64,000 nt of DNA from Fibrobacter sp. (GCA_017475045.1 JAFVGH010000068.1:62001-126000); one strand, 5' to 3'. Counted from the first letter of the stretch, positions 9,471 to 17,601 are shown. Notes: generated from the sequence alone by a model not told the origin. Numbers and translations: made by a program.

Positions 9471-10841
9471 CTAGTCTCCAATTCCGTTGCTGGGGGTGGG
9501 GATAACAATTGTTGCTTCGCCAGTCTCGCCTTCATGGCCATTTTTACCACCACGACCAATCTGCAGTTCCAGCATCAGCGCCTTCACATGCTTTTTGTCC
9601 ACGGTGCTAATGGACATGGACTTGTCAAAGACATAGTTAGAGCCGGCAACTTGCCTAAGTTTTAGCTTCGATATGGTAATCGATCCTGTAGATGCCACTG
9701 GAGAATAAGTCGAAAAAGTAAAGGCCATGCACACCTCTTCTAAGTTTGCTGGCACCGAGAATCGCATTGTTCTTGCGCCCTGAGAATCTTCGTTCGTAGG
9801 CGGATAAAAAAGAAAGTCTTCGGTTGATGCAGGCTTTGTACCATCTGTATTCCGGAATCCTACGGCCATGTGGTCACGGCCCGCCACAAACAACTGCATT
9901 CCATCCGCAACAGAGACATGAACCATGGAAAATGAAATTTCGTATTCAATCCCTTTTTCCAAGGAAAACTGTTGGCAATAGCTCGACCACGTCGGACTTG
10001 CTCCATGATCTTCATTTGTCGCAACATAAAGTTCAGTCACATTCTTCCCGTCAACTATAATCTGCCCCGTTGACGTATTGTAATTCGACGCAAAGCCAGT
10101 TATAGTAACACTAGAACCACCAGCTGTAACCGACGTGGGAGCTACGTAATCTCCGGAGGTGGGGCGAGGAAGAAGGCTGAAAGCCTCGGCTCCGCCCGGC
10201 GGGAAAATGGTTTCTTCTTGATGAACTGCCGCAGCCGCATCACTGCGTATGGTCGGTATTCCCGGGTAGACCTTAAATTTTTCAACACCGGTCGCCATAT
10301 CCACCGCACCAGCACCTTCTTTACAGGGATCATCATCAGGAAGGGTGTAGGAATCTTTTTGACGAAGAATCGAGCAGCTACGCTTGAGCGTTTTGTCCGT
10401 CACATCCCACACAACCTGCTCTATGGCCTGGTAATGGCCTTGATTGTCGTAACGGAGGCGACGAATTGTCAACTTGTCATAGTTGCCGCCACCGGCAGAT
10501 TCAATCTTGTATGACGAATAATCCTGGTCAGCCGCATCGGCAGCATTCGGGTTCATGTAAATACAATCCACCTGACCAGCAGTACAACTTGTATATTTTT
10601 CGAAGGTGTCTTCGGCTCCAGTCGCCCCAGTCTCTTCTTTCGCGCTCTTTGCTCCCATCTGACTTACGTCCGCCTTGAACAGGCTTGCCACGTTCTCAGC
10701 CTCCTGGGTAGCCTTGAGCATATTCTGGGTACGCACACGGAACTTGGTGGAGTTGCTAAAGGCCTGCCCGGCCACCACAACGATAATGCCCACGATGGCC
10801 ATGTAGACCATGAGCTCCATGAGGGTGAAACCTTTTTTCAT
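9471..10841 (-). CDS. PilW-like minor pilin with an inserted beta-sandwich domain
   Basis: The protein starts MKKGFTLMELMVYMAIVGI, a textbook prepilin signal with Glu at +5. The chosen ATG (10841) overlaps the stop of the upstream pilin gene as ATGA, so translation is probably coupled; a longer frame upstream (to 10892) is not needed. Residues about 25-240 resemble PilW/PulJ-type pilins (TQNMLKATQEAENVASLFKAD). Residues about 240-400 form an extra domain with alternating strands (YEISFSMVHVSVADGMQLFV, MRFSVPANLEEVCMAFTF, GSITISKLKLRQ), similar in layout to jelly-roll carbohydrate-binding modules such as CBM4/9. The end (MLELQIGR) returns to pilin-like sequence. About 456 aa, longer than usual PilW. 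Role in pilus priming is inferred from family and operon position. Confidence 0.75.
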   Translation of the reverse strand: MKKGFTLMELMVYMAIVGIIVVVAGQAFSNSTKFRVRTQNMLKATQEAENVASLFKADVSQMGAKSAKEETGATGAEDTFEKYTSCTAGQVDCIYMNPNAADAADQDYSSYKIESAGGGNYDKLTIRRLRYDNQGHYQAIEQVVWDVTDKTLKRSCSILRQKDSYTLPDDDPCKEGAGAVDMATGVEKFKVYPGIPTIRSDAAAAVHQEETIFPPGGAEAFSLLPRPTSGDYVAPTSVTAGGSSVTITGFASNYNTSTGQIIVDGKNVTELYVATNEDHGASPTWSSYCQQFSLEKGIEYEISFSMVHVSVADGMQLFVAGRDHMAVGFRNTDGTKPASTEDFLFYPPTNEDSQGARTMRFSVPANLEEVCMAFTFSTYSPVASTGSITISKLKLRQVAGSNYVFDKSMSISTVDKKHVKALMLELQIGRGGKNGHEGETGEATIVIPTPSNGIGD

Positions 10842-11431
10842 CTGATTACCCCCGAGACAGATATAGACTGGGTTGAGCCATTGAAGGGCCAACTGACGAT
10901 AACTTCTAGACGCTTGGCATAAATATGACTACTACTACTCGCCATCGCTTGAAGATACTGGGTAGTAGTTCCGGCATTGTAATTATCGTCGGTATCACTA
11001 GAAAACTTCACTATGGCCTTGTATTTGACGGTCATCGTATTTTCAACCAGTCCAGGCTGTCCCATCCAGGTGCGATTAATCTTTATGGTATCAGGTTCAT
11101 TAGTTGCGCCTTCTGCCCACGACGTCCACTCGCTGTCAGTAAACTTTTTGAGCCAGAACGTTCCTCCATCATCTTGCTTGAGATTGGTGCCAGTGAAACT
11201 AGCCAGTCCAATCGCACCCAGCTTGTCAATAATGTTCTGCGCCACTTCGGTGGCGCCGTCTCGGCCACGTATGCGCAGCAGGGCATCGCGGTTACCCTTC
11301 TGCAGGTTAGAGACGGCCGCATAAAGAATACCAAGCACAAGGGCAGCGACCATCACTTCTAGAATGCCAATGCCACGCTTACGGCGCATGCATGGGGAAT
11401 CAGAATGAGTCTTTAGGGAAACACCTTGCAT
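10838..11431 (-). CDS. PilV-like minor pilin
   Basis: A basic leader MRRKRG precedes IGILEVMVAALVLGILYAAV, a prepilin helix with Glu at +5 after the cleavage Gly. The body (GRDGATEVAQNIIDKLGAIG, then a TMTVKYKAIV / VIVSWPFNGSTQSISVSG end) matches PilV/GspI-type minor pilins. Start chosen at 11431, where AGGGAG lies nine bases upstream; the frame also stays open to 11467, overlapping the previous gene, and ATG at about 11389 (MRRKRG) is a third option. It lies 13 bases after the FimT-like gene and overlaps the PilW-like gene by four bases, so the set is one operon. Confidence 0.75.
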   Translation of the reverse strand: MQGVSLKTHSDSPCMRRKRGIGILEVMVAALVLGILYAAVSNLQKGNRDALLRIRGRDGATEVAQNIIDKLGAIGLASFTGTNLKQDDGGTFWLKKFTDSEWTSWAEGATNEPDTIKINRTWMGQPGLVENTMTVKYKAIVKFSSDTDDNYNAGTTTQYLQAMASSSSHIYAKRLEVIVSWPFNGSTQSISVSGVIR

Positions 11432-11444
11432 AACACCAAACTCC

Positions 11445-11996
11445 CTAGATACCAGACCAACCGGCATCGCTCCCCATCATAGGGGTAAAGCTGTTCTTAG
11501 ATTTCGTCTTCAGGGCGGCCCCGTAGAGAGCCCTCCCGGCATACTGCACGGCATAGTAGCCGGAATAAGGCGCTGCAGAAAGACCCGGCCTGGGCGTAAA
11601 AGTAGCACCGCCGCTATACCAGTTCGTAAGGAACTTGCCCTCGGCGTCCTTGAAACTTCCGTCCTTCACTTGAGAATCGATAATCTTAACAGGGCTTTCC
11701 AGCTCCAATTCATCTACCTTGGCTCCAAGCGGGTTGGCACTACATTCGGACTTATACGTCACCAGTTTCTGGTCCCCATCCCTTTTCACGCACAGGGTCG
11801 CGTTCAACCGGCGAGCCTCGTTAGCAGCGCGTTCCAGGTAAGCGGTCACATTAAAAGCGGCGTCCTTGGTGCGGGCATTGGCCACGGCACTGCGAAGACC
11901 AGCGATCCCCATACCCGAGAGGATACCCATAATGGCGATAACCGCCATCAACTCCATCAGCGTGACACCCGCCTTATGTTTTGAACTATTCAACAT
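11445..11996 (-). CDS. FimT/GspH-like minor pilin
   Basis: The sequence MLNSSKHKAG then VTLMELMAVIAIMGILSGMG is a prepilin leader and helix with Glu at +5. The next segment (AVANARTKDAAFNVTAYLER, AANEARRLNATLCV) follows the GspH/FimT pattern of a long amphipathic helix and a small beta head with two cysteines. It is first in the four-gene minor-pilin operon, the same place fimU/fimT holds in pilVWX operons elsewhere. ATG at 11996 has GGGTGG upstream; TTG at 12014 has AAGGAA closer by and would add six residues, so the start is not settled. Confidence 0.75.
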   Translation of the reverse strand: MLNSSKHKAGVTLMELMAVIAIMGILSGMGIAGLRSAVANARTKDAAFNVTAYLERAANEARRLNATLCVKRDGDQKLVTYKSECSANPLGAKVDELELESPVKIIDSQVKDGSFKDAEGKFLTNWYSGGATFTPRPGLSAAPYSGYYAVQYAGRALYGAALKTKSKNSFTPMMGSDAGWSGI

Positions 11997-12147
11997 ACGG
12001 TATAGCCCACCCAAAAAATTCCTTATTCGTTGTTGCGCACACGTTTATCTACACAGACAAACGCGGGACGCATCACCACGCATTCCGTCTTTTCTAAAAT
12101 AGCTTTTTTTTCTAAAAAAAGTTCAGAATTATTTACAATGGAGCCGG

Positions 12148-12181
12148 AAACGGCTTTTTCGTGATGGAAAAGGCCGTTTTT
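12148..12181. terminator. Hairpin between the SulP gene and the pilin operon promoter region
   Basis: AACGGC-CTTTTTC-like arms (AACGGCTTTTTC and GGAAAAGGCCGTT) enclose a short GTGAT loop, with T-runs on both sides. It lies past the SulP stop (12226) on the minus strand and upstream of the pilin operon, so it can end SulP transcription. The rest of 12015-12225 must hold the pilin promoter; I could not fix it. Confidence 0.55.
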
Positions 12182-12225
12182 GTAGGGATGGCGGACCGAA
12201 GGTTATATTCTACGCAAAAATTGCG

Positions 12226-14136
12226 TCATTTTATTGTTTTTTCTTCGATCTTCACGATGGGTTCGTCCATCATCTTCTCGGCGATGACCTCGGGAGTCTC
12301 CTCAGCAATGGCAGCGTTGGATTCCTCGGGCATCCAAGGCTTATCCAGGCTCTTTTCCCAAGAAACGGTAGGAGCCGGAACGACCTCGTGAGACGTATCT
12401 ACCACAGGTAAGCCGAGAATTTCGCGGGCGCGGTTCAGGGCCGCATCGATGTTGCCCAGGGCATTCTCTTCGCCAAGCTGCTTGAGCACCCCTGCACGGG
12501 TCAGGGCCACCACAGGCTGGGCATGCACGCCACTGAGCAAAAGCTGCGTGCCTTCCCTATTGCAACGGTTCAGCAAATCTTCAATCATCTGGATACCGGC
12601 AGCGTCGATGCTGGAAACACTGCGCATGCGCAAGATAAGGATCTTCGGCTTGTCGGAAATGCGGGCCATGGTATCCTTGAACTTGTCCACGGCCCCAAAG
12701 AACAGGGAGCCGGCCAGTTCGTATACCGCCACGCCCTTGGGCACCTGACGAGAAAGCTCGTTGTGGGCGGCCTCTTCGTCGTCTTCCTTGAGGGCTTCGG
12801 TCACGGTCTCCATCTCGGACACATCGCTCATGCGCTTAATGAACAGCACTGCAGCCAGCAAAACGCCCACTTCGATAGCCACCGTCAAGTCGATAATCAC
12901 CGTGAGGAAGAAGGCCACCAGCATCACGATGACGTCGCTCTTGGGGGCCTTGAACATCTTGATAAAGCTGCGGTAGCCGCACATGTTGAAGGCCACCTGG
13001 AAAAGCACGGCAGCTAGCGCCGCCATGGGGATCATCTCGGCATACTTACCAAGTACCAGCATAATGAGCAGAAGCACCACCGCATGCACCAGGCCCGAAA
13101 CCGGGCTCACGGCGCCGTTACGGATGTTGGTGGCCGTACGGGCAATGGCGCCCGTAGCGGGAATGCCGCCGAATACAGGGGACAAAATGTTGGCAATACC
13201 CTGGCCAAAAAGTTCGGTATTGGAGCGGTGCTTGGTAGAGGTCATACCGTCGGCCACCACGGCGCTAAGCAGGGACTCGATAGCACCCAGCATGGCGATG
13301 GTAAGGGCCGGCTGGAACACCTTCTGCATCATCTCGAGGCTGATATTGGGCAAGTGGGGTACCGGGAATCCCGTGGGGATATGGTTTTTCATGCCGATGG
13401 TCACCACACCGTGACCGTTAACCGGGTCATCCCAGCCAAGCACCTTCACAAGGACCGTCGCCACCACGATGGCCACCAGGGAACCCGGAACCTTCGTGGT
13501 AATTTTCGGCCACAAGATGCACACCGCCAAAGCGATAAGCCCCACAATGACGGCATACATATTTACAGTATCAAAAGAGGATGCATAAAGCTTGATCTTG
13601 CCCACCGCGTCGGCAGGATCCTTGGCCAAGAAGCGAAGTCCAAAAAAGTTGGGCACCTGACCCAGCGCAATGATGATGGCGATACCCGCCGTAAAGCCCA
13701 CCGTCACAGGGTACGGGATGAACTTGATGATGGCGCCAAGCTTGGCAAGTCCAAAAATCACAAGGAAAATACCGGCAAGCAGTGTAGCGGAAGCCAGACC
13801 GTCGTAGCCATACTTCGAAACGATGCCGTAGACAATCACGATGAAGGCGCCAGTGGGGCCGCCAATCTGGAAACGGGAGCCGCCCAACAGGGAAATGGCA
13901 AAGCCAGCGATAATGGCCGTGTAAAGCCCCTGCTCAGGACCCACGCCCGAAGCGATAGCAAAGGCGATAGCCAAAGGGAGCGCCAAAATGCCCACGATAA
14001 GCCCGCTCATCAAATCGCGGGTCAAGTCCTTGCGGGTGTAGCCACGCCTTACGACGCGGACAAATTCAGGGGTAATAGTCGCCACGACACCGTTCAAATA
14101 GTTCTTGACGGAATTCTTGGCATCGATAGTCTGCAT
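12226..14136 (-). CDS. SulP-family anion transporter with C-terminal STAS domain
   Basis: SulP/SLC26 permeases move sulfate, bicarbonate or other anions across the inner membrane. The family signature is clear: GLIVGILALPLAIAFAIASG near residue 40, GPTGAFIVIVYGIV, about twelve hydrophobic segments, GIPATGAIARTATNIRNGA, then a STAS domain from about residue 470 (LRMRSVSSIDAAGIQMIEDL). Length after start correction is 636 aa, normal for the family. The ATG at 14136 has AGGAGAG five bases upstream, which beats the longer frame to 14166. The substrate cannot be read from sequence; a TusA-domain gene nearby hints at sulfur, but bicarbonate transport is equally possible. Confidence 0.9.
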   Translation of the reverse strand: MQTIDAKNSVKNYLNGVVATITPEFVRVVRRGYTRKDLTRDLMSGLIVGILALPLAIAFAIASGVGPEQGLYTAIIAGFAISLLGGSRFQIGGPTGAFIVIVYGIVSKYGYDGLASATLLAGIFLVIFGLAKLGAIIKFIPYPVTVGFTAGIAIIIALGQVPNFFGLRFLAKDPADAVGKIKLYASSFDTVNMYAVIVGLIALAVCILWPKITTKVPGSLVAIVVATVLVKVLGWDDPVNGHGVVTIGMKNHIPTGFPVPHLPNISLEMMQKVFQPALTIAMLGAIESLLSAVVADGMTSTKHRSNTELFGQGIANILSPVFGGIPATGAIARTATNIRNGAVSPVSGLVHAVVLLLIMLVLGKYAEMIPMAALAAVLFQVAFNMCGYRSFIKMFKAPKSDVIVMLVAFFLTVIIDLTVAIEVGVLLAAVLFIKRMSDVSEMETVTEALKEDDEEAAHNELSRQVPKGVAVYELAGSLFFGAVDKFKDTMARISDKPKILILRMRSVSSIDAAGIQMIEDLLNRCNREGTQLLLSGVHAQPVVALTRAGVLKQLGEENALGNIDAALNRAREILGLPVVDTSHEVVPAPTVSWEKSLDKPWMPEESNAAIAEETPEVIAEKMMDEPIVKIEEKTIK

Positions 14137-14218
14137 CTGGGCTCTCCTGGGTAAAGGCGGGCCCAAATTTAGAAAACTTTACATTGTTCGTTAAGGGCGA
14201 TAAGAAAAAAGAATGCTT

Positions 14219-14272
14219 AATGTGGAATGTGAGGTGTGAAATTACTCATTACACACTACACACCACACATTG
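14219..14272. repeat. Imperfect palindromic repeat, AATGTGGAATGTGAGGTGTG family
   Basis: Left arm AATGTGGAATGTGAGGTGTG and a right arm made of CATTACACACTACACACC plus ACACATT are near reverse complements around ATTACT. A second copy lies at 32554-32623 and a half copy near 34976-35005. It fills the gap between the SulP start and the zinc-ribbon gene. Confidence 0.55.
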
Positions 14273-14283
14273 CAGCGAAGCTG

Positions 14284-14616
14284 CTACAGCAAGCCTTTCT
14301 TAGCGCTGCGCATCAGGTTCTTGACCTGCTTGTTGGAAAGCTGGGGAACCTCGGCATCGCGTTCACGACGAGACTTGGGGGCACATTCTTCGCACAAAAG
14401 CCTGGTCACCGTGCCAAAGCTCGTGGCACCGTCCATCTTGTCGGCCTGGCGGGAGCGGTAGGGGCGGACCAGGGCCTCACGGTGGCACTTGTCGCACACA
14501 CCCATTTTCGGGGGGAGCGGTTCACGCTTGTCCCTTTTCTTCTTTTCTTCGTCCATGGCCCAGGCGCGAGCGCTCGCGGCATTCTTAGCGGCAAAATGAT
14601 CATCAAAAAGACTCAT
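14284..14616 (-). CDS. Small zinc-ribbon protein of unknown function
   Basis: 110 aa, charged, with CDKC at about residue 41 and CEEC at about residue 75, which together can bind one zinc ion. The N-terminal third is rich in Lys and Glu (MDEEKKKRDKRE). No catalytic motif is visible. ATG at 14616 has AAAGGAG seven bases upstream. It follows the SGNH-like gene by ten bases and is probably cotranscribed. I do not recognise a named family. Confidence 0.7.
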   Translation of the reverse strand: MSLFDDHFAAKNAASARAWAMDEEKKKRDKREPLPPKMGVCDKCHREALVRPYRSRQADKMDGATSFGTVTRLLCEECAPKSRRERDAEVPQLSNKQVKNLMRSAKKGLL

Positions 14617-14626
14617 GGCAACTCCT

Positions 14627-15211
14627 TTATTTTAGCTCCCTTAATATACAATCTTCCAGAAACATGGACAGCAAGGTCACGCACAAAGAGGTGGGTTTAG
14701 AGGCTTCTGAGAAGAGACTACGGCCAAACTTGCCCCGTTCCTGCTGCTTGGCCTGAAACTTCTGCACGTGGGCATCCCAGTCAAAAATCTTCACACGGCC
14801 AGGAGCCATATTCACAAAACCACGAATGGCCTGGTTCAACAGCTCCACCTGGCCCACCCCTTCAGGAATCATTTCGGTAGGAATTGTAAGAAGGTCCAAA
14901 TCAGACTGGGTCTTTTTCAGAAGTTCGTCCAACAGCACCCGGTAGTGTTCCGCCACCACCTCGCCCATGCCCCGTTCCCGCTTAAACTCGTCGTAACCCA
15001 GGCCCAAAACGATACGGCCAGCCTTCTTGCCGATAATGTCAGATGACGCCCGGGCAAAGAGCTGCGGGATAGACAGCAGCATGGGGGCGTTAATGGAAAA
15101 CTGCATGGGCCGGTTGGGCTCTGCACACAGAAGCATCTCTGAGCAGCGGAAGGCGGCCTCGCCCTCGCTGCCGAACAGCTCGTCTCCAATAATCAGGATT
15201 CGGTTTTCCAC
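14627..15211 (-). CDS. SGNH/GDSL-like protein lacking the catalytic serine
   Basis: The N-terminus RILIIGDELFGSEGEAAF has the shape of SGNH block I (normally GDS), but residue 11 is Glu instead of Ser. A GLGYDE turn at 70-75 sits where block III (GxND) would be, and DWDAH at 144-148 resembles the C-terminal Asp/His block. The fold may be that of GDSL hydrolases while the usual nucleophile is absent, so it may bind rather than cleave, or belong to another alpha/beta family. The start is GTG at 15211 with only GAGG close by. It lies nine bases after the TusA-domain gene and ten before the zinc-ribbon gene. Confidence 0.55.
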   Translation of the reverse strand: MENRILIIGDELFGSEGEAAFRCSEMLLCAEPNRPMQFSINAPMLLSIPQLFARASSDIIGKKAGRIVLGLGYDEFKRERGMGEVVAEHYRVLLDELLKKTQSDLDLLTIPTEMIPEGVGQVELLNQAIRGFVNMAPGRVKIFDWDAHVQKFQAKQQERGKFGRSLFSEASKPTSLCVTLLSMFLEDCILRELK

Positions 15212-15220
15212 ACCTCTAAT

Positions 15221-15742
15221 CTACACATTATCGGCGGGCTTGACCACCGTCAAGATCCAATAATTTCCCGTTTTCTTTCGGGAAAGCACCTCTATACCAT
15301 CTGCCACCAGGGATCCGGGCACATTTTCTATAGGCGAGCCTTCATCTAAGTAAATATCAAGTTCCCTGCCCTTCGGGAATCCGGCCATCACCAAGCGGGC
15401 CCGTACCGAATTTCCTGGGCATACCACACCCCGCAAGTCCAGCACCTTCGGAAAATCCATCTTAAGGCTCTCTGGAATGGGCGCCGTCTTGGACCTCTCG
15501 CAAAACTCTACGATGGCCTCGGCGTTTATTTCGGGGTTTTGCACCCACTCCCCCATGGGAATTTCAGAGGGGGCCTTGGCCAAAAACCAGGATAGACCAT
15601 CGGTGCCGGTAAGACCTACAGAACATTCCCTGCGAATCCAGTCTGTGCAGGCATAAGTCAAGAGTTGCACCAGAGAATTGCCGAAACCCTCCTTTTTACG
15701 GTTGTTTTCAACCCAGACTAACAGCGGATTCTTGCCCATCAT
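15221..15742 (-). CDS. TusA/SirA-domain protein with N-terminal extension
   Basis: Residues about 98-170 (VLDLRGVVCPGNSVRARLVM, LDIYLDEGSPIENVPGSL) match the TusA fold, whose CPxP cysteine carries persulfide sulfur in tRNA thiolation and sulfur transfer. Here the motif is CPGN (Cys108), so the second proline is lost while the cysteine stays. The first 95 residues (WVENNRKKEGFGNSLVQLLT, ACTDWIRREC) are an extension I do not recognise, with three cysteines. Usual TusA proteins are about 80 aa. It heads a three-gene run towards the SulP gene. Confidence 0.65.
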   Translation of the reverse strand: MMGKNPLLVWVENNRKKEGFGNSLVQLLTYACTDWIRRECSVGLTGTDGLSWFLAKAPSEIPMGEWVQNPEINAEAIVEFCERSKTAPIPESLKMDFPKVLDLRGVVCPGNSVRARLVMAGFPKGRELDIYLDEGSPIENVPGSLVADGIEVLSRKKTGNYWILTVVKPADNV

Positions 15743-15794
15743 CGGAAAAAACTACCAAATAATCAGAAAAAAACGTAGAAAAGATTTCTTAACA

Positions 15795-15811
15795 TTTCTA
15801 TATTTCGCCCC
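15795..15811 (+). promoter_or_regulatory. Putative -10 box TTTCTATATTTCGCCCC
   Basis: Lies 33 bases before the GT2 start. Nearly the same string occurs upstream of ribE (34942-34960, minus), the M23 gene (43682-43700, minus) and a FISUMP gene (60777-60791), always in the promoter position. Confidence 0.4.
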
Positions 15812-15843
15812 AAGCATTTACATATGCAAAGGTTTTTGGAATT

Positions 15844-17373
15844 ATGATAAACAGTGTCCTACTCTATGCGATGTTCGTGGTGTACGTCATCGCAGGCGTT
15901 GGCTTGGTCATTTACGGTTTTAGTTGCTATTACAGTATTTACCTGTTCCTGAAGAACAGCCGAAAGACCCGTCTTACCGACCGCAAGAACATTCTCCAGT
16001 TTTACCGTGAACATTCCATGGCGGACCTGCCCCAGGTTACCACCCAATTGCCCGTGTTTAACGAGGCCAACTGCGTGGAGCGACTGCTAGAGGCGGTCTG
16101 CGCTATCGACTACCCCAAGGACAAGCACGAAATCCAGGTTCTGGACGATTCCACCGACGAATGCTACGAAGTAGCCAAGAAAAAGGTGGAAGAACTGGCC
16201 GCCAAGGGTTACGACATCAAGCTCATTCACCGTACGAACCGCTCCGAATTCAAGGCGGGCGCCCTCAAGGAGGCTATGGAAGTGGCCAAGGGCGATTTCC
16301 TCGCCATCTTCGACGCCGACTTTGTGCCCGAAAAAGACTTTTTGCTGAAGACCATTCCCTACCTGGTGATGGACGAGAAGATCGGCCTGGTCCAGGGCCG
16401 CTGGGGCCACCTGAACCGCACCGAATCCGGTCTTACGCTCGCCCAGTCCATCGGTATCGACGGACACTTCGTGGTGGAACAGTCCGCCCGTAGCTGGGGC
16501 AAACTGTTCATGAACTTCAACGGAACCGCCGGCGTGTGGCGCAAGCAGGCCATCTACGGCGGTGGCGGCTGGGAAGGCGACACCCTGACCGAAGACATGG
16601 ACCTCTCCTACCGTAGCCAGCTGGCCGGCTGGAAGATGAAGTTCGTGTTCGACGTGATTGTGCCCGCCGAACTCCCCAACGACATCAACGCCTTCAAGGC
16701 ACAGCAGTTCCGCTGGGCAAAGGGTTCTATCCAGACTGCTATCAAGATTCTGCCCCGCGTGCTCAAGTCCAAGGTTCCCTTCCGCGTGAAGATTGGCGCC
16801 ATCTTGCATACGACCCACTATTCGATTCACCCCTGCATGTTGTTTACCGCCCTCTGCGCATGGCCCCTGCTGGCCTTCTTTGAACCGGTGGCTCACCTGC
16901 CGGGCTGGGCATACACCGTGGGCTTCAGCTTTATCTTCCTTGCCGCTATCGCTCCTTCTGTACTTTACTTTGTGGCCCAGCGCTGTTCCGGCTACACCGG
17001 CTGGAAGATCCGCCTGCTGAGCCTGCCTATTCTGATGGCCCTTGGCGTGGGCATCGCGGTGAGCAACTCCCGCGCCGTGTTCTCTGCCGTCATCGGAAGC
17101 AAGGGCAGCTTTGTCCGCACTCCCAAGAGCGGTGGCTCCAAAAAGAAGGCCAAGAGCCACTACGCCCAGAAGTTCCCCTGGCAGGCCGTTGTCGAGCTGG
17201 CTGTGGGTGTCTACTGCATCTTCGGTCTTCTGGAATACATCGGCGCCCAGAAATTTATCATCGGACCGTTCCTCGCCCTCTATGCCGTTGGTTTCCTTTC
17301 CGTGAGCGTGCTCTCCTTTATGCACTACATCGGAAACATCATCGAGATGCACAGGGCCAAGAAGAACGGCTAA
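15844..17373 (+). CDS. Processive family-2 glycosyltransferase, cellulose-synthase-like
   Basis: Inner-membrane GT2 enzyme of about 509 aa. A hydrophobic helix (residues 8-32) precedes the catalytic domain, which shows QLPVFNEANCVERLLEAVCA, VLDDSTDE, the DAD triad of FDADFVPEKDF, the TEDMD acid and the processive marker QQFRW. At least four hydrophobic segments follow. These features define processive beta-glycan synthases such as cellulose, glucomannan or mixed-linkage glucan synthases; the sugar cannot be told from sequence. No PilZ domain or BcsB-like partner is adjacent. It ends three bases from the convergent pilin gene. Confidence 0.85.
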   Translation: MINSVLLYAMFVVYVIAGVGLVIYGFSCYYSIYLFLKNSRKTRLTDRKNILQFYREHSMADLPQVTTQLPVFNEANCVERLLEAVCAIDYPKDKHEIQVLDDSTDECYEVAKKKVEELAAKGYDIKLIHRTNRSEFKAGALKEAMEVAKGDFLAIFDADFVPEKDFLLKTIPYLVMDEKIGLVQGRWGHLNRTESGLTLAQSIGIDGHFVVEQSARSWGKLFMNFNGTAGVWRKQAIYGGGGWEGDTLTEDMDLSYRSQLAGWKMKFVFDVIVPAELPNDINAFKAQQFRWAKGSIQTAIKILPRVLKSKVPFRVKIGAILHTTHYSIHPCMLFTALCAWPLLAFFEPVAHLPGWAYTVGFSFIFLAAIAPSVLYFVAQRCSGYTGWKIRLLSLPILMALGVGIAVSNSRAVFSAVIGSKGSFVRTPKSGGSKKKAKSHYAQKFPWQAVVELAVGVYCIFGLLEYIGAQKFIIGPFLALYAVGFLSVSVLSFMHYIGNIIEMHRAKKNG

Positions 17374-17376
17374 GCA

Positions 17377-17601
17377 TCAAAAACGAGATTGAATTGTATT
17401 CGGGTCGGGGTTATCCACGATCCGATTTTTAGTTTGTCCCAAATCCTGTAAAAGTTGCTTGGAACTGGCCTGATAGTTCCTCTGCAAGAGGACATAGTCC
17501 CCGTGCAGGTTTTTCCATACGCCAAGGGCCACTAGCGTTACAATTCCCGCGCAGGCCATGGCCACCATCAGTTCCATCAAGGTGAATCCGTCTCTACGCA
17601 T
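17377..17601 (-). CDS. Very short prepilin-type protein (74 aa)
   Basis: MRRDGFTLMELMVAMACAGI is a full prepilin leader and helix with Glu at +5. After the helix only about 40 residues remain (VWKNLHGDYVLLQRNYQASS...), so the usual globular head is nearly absent. Start set at 17601, inside the previous gene (25-base overlap). It is last in the second pilus operon. It may be a stub minor pilin capping or linking subunits. No frameshifted head was seen: the DNA downstream belongs to the GT2 gene. Confidence 0.7.
   Translation of the reverse strand: MRRDGFTLMELMVAMACAGIVTLVALGVWKNLHGDYVLLQRNYQASSKQLLQDLGQTKNRIVDNPDPNTIQSRF

Noticed and set aside
10842-10892. Longer N-terminus of the PilW-like pilin
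   Set aside because: It would put 17 residues before a perfect prepilin leader and overlap the previous gene; the ATGA overlap start is better.
13084-14154. Long open frame on the plus strand opposite the SulP gene
   Set aside because: Antisense shadow of a clear SulP gene; His/Gln/Arg-rich composition and no family.
16087-17352. Long minus-strand frame opposite the GT2 gene
   Set aside because: Shadow of the GT2 codons; no start signal and no motif.
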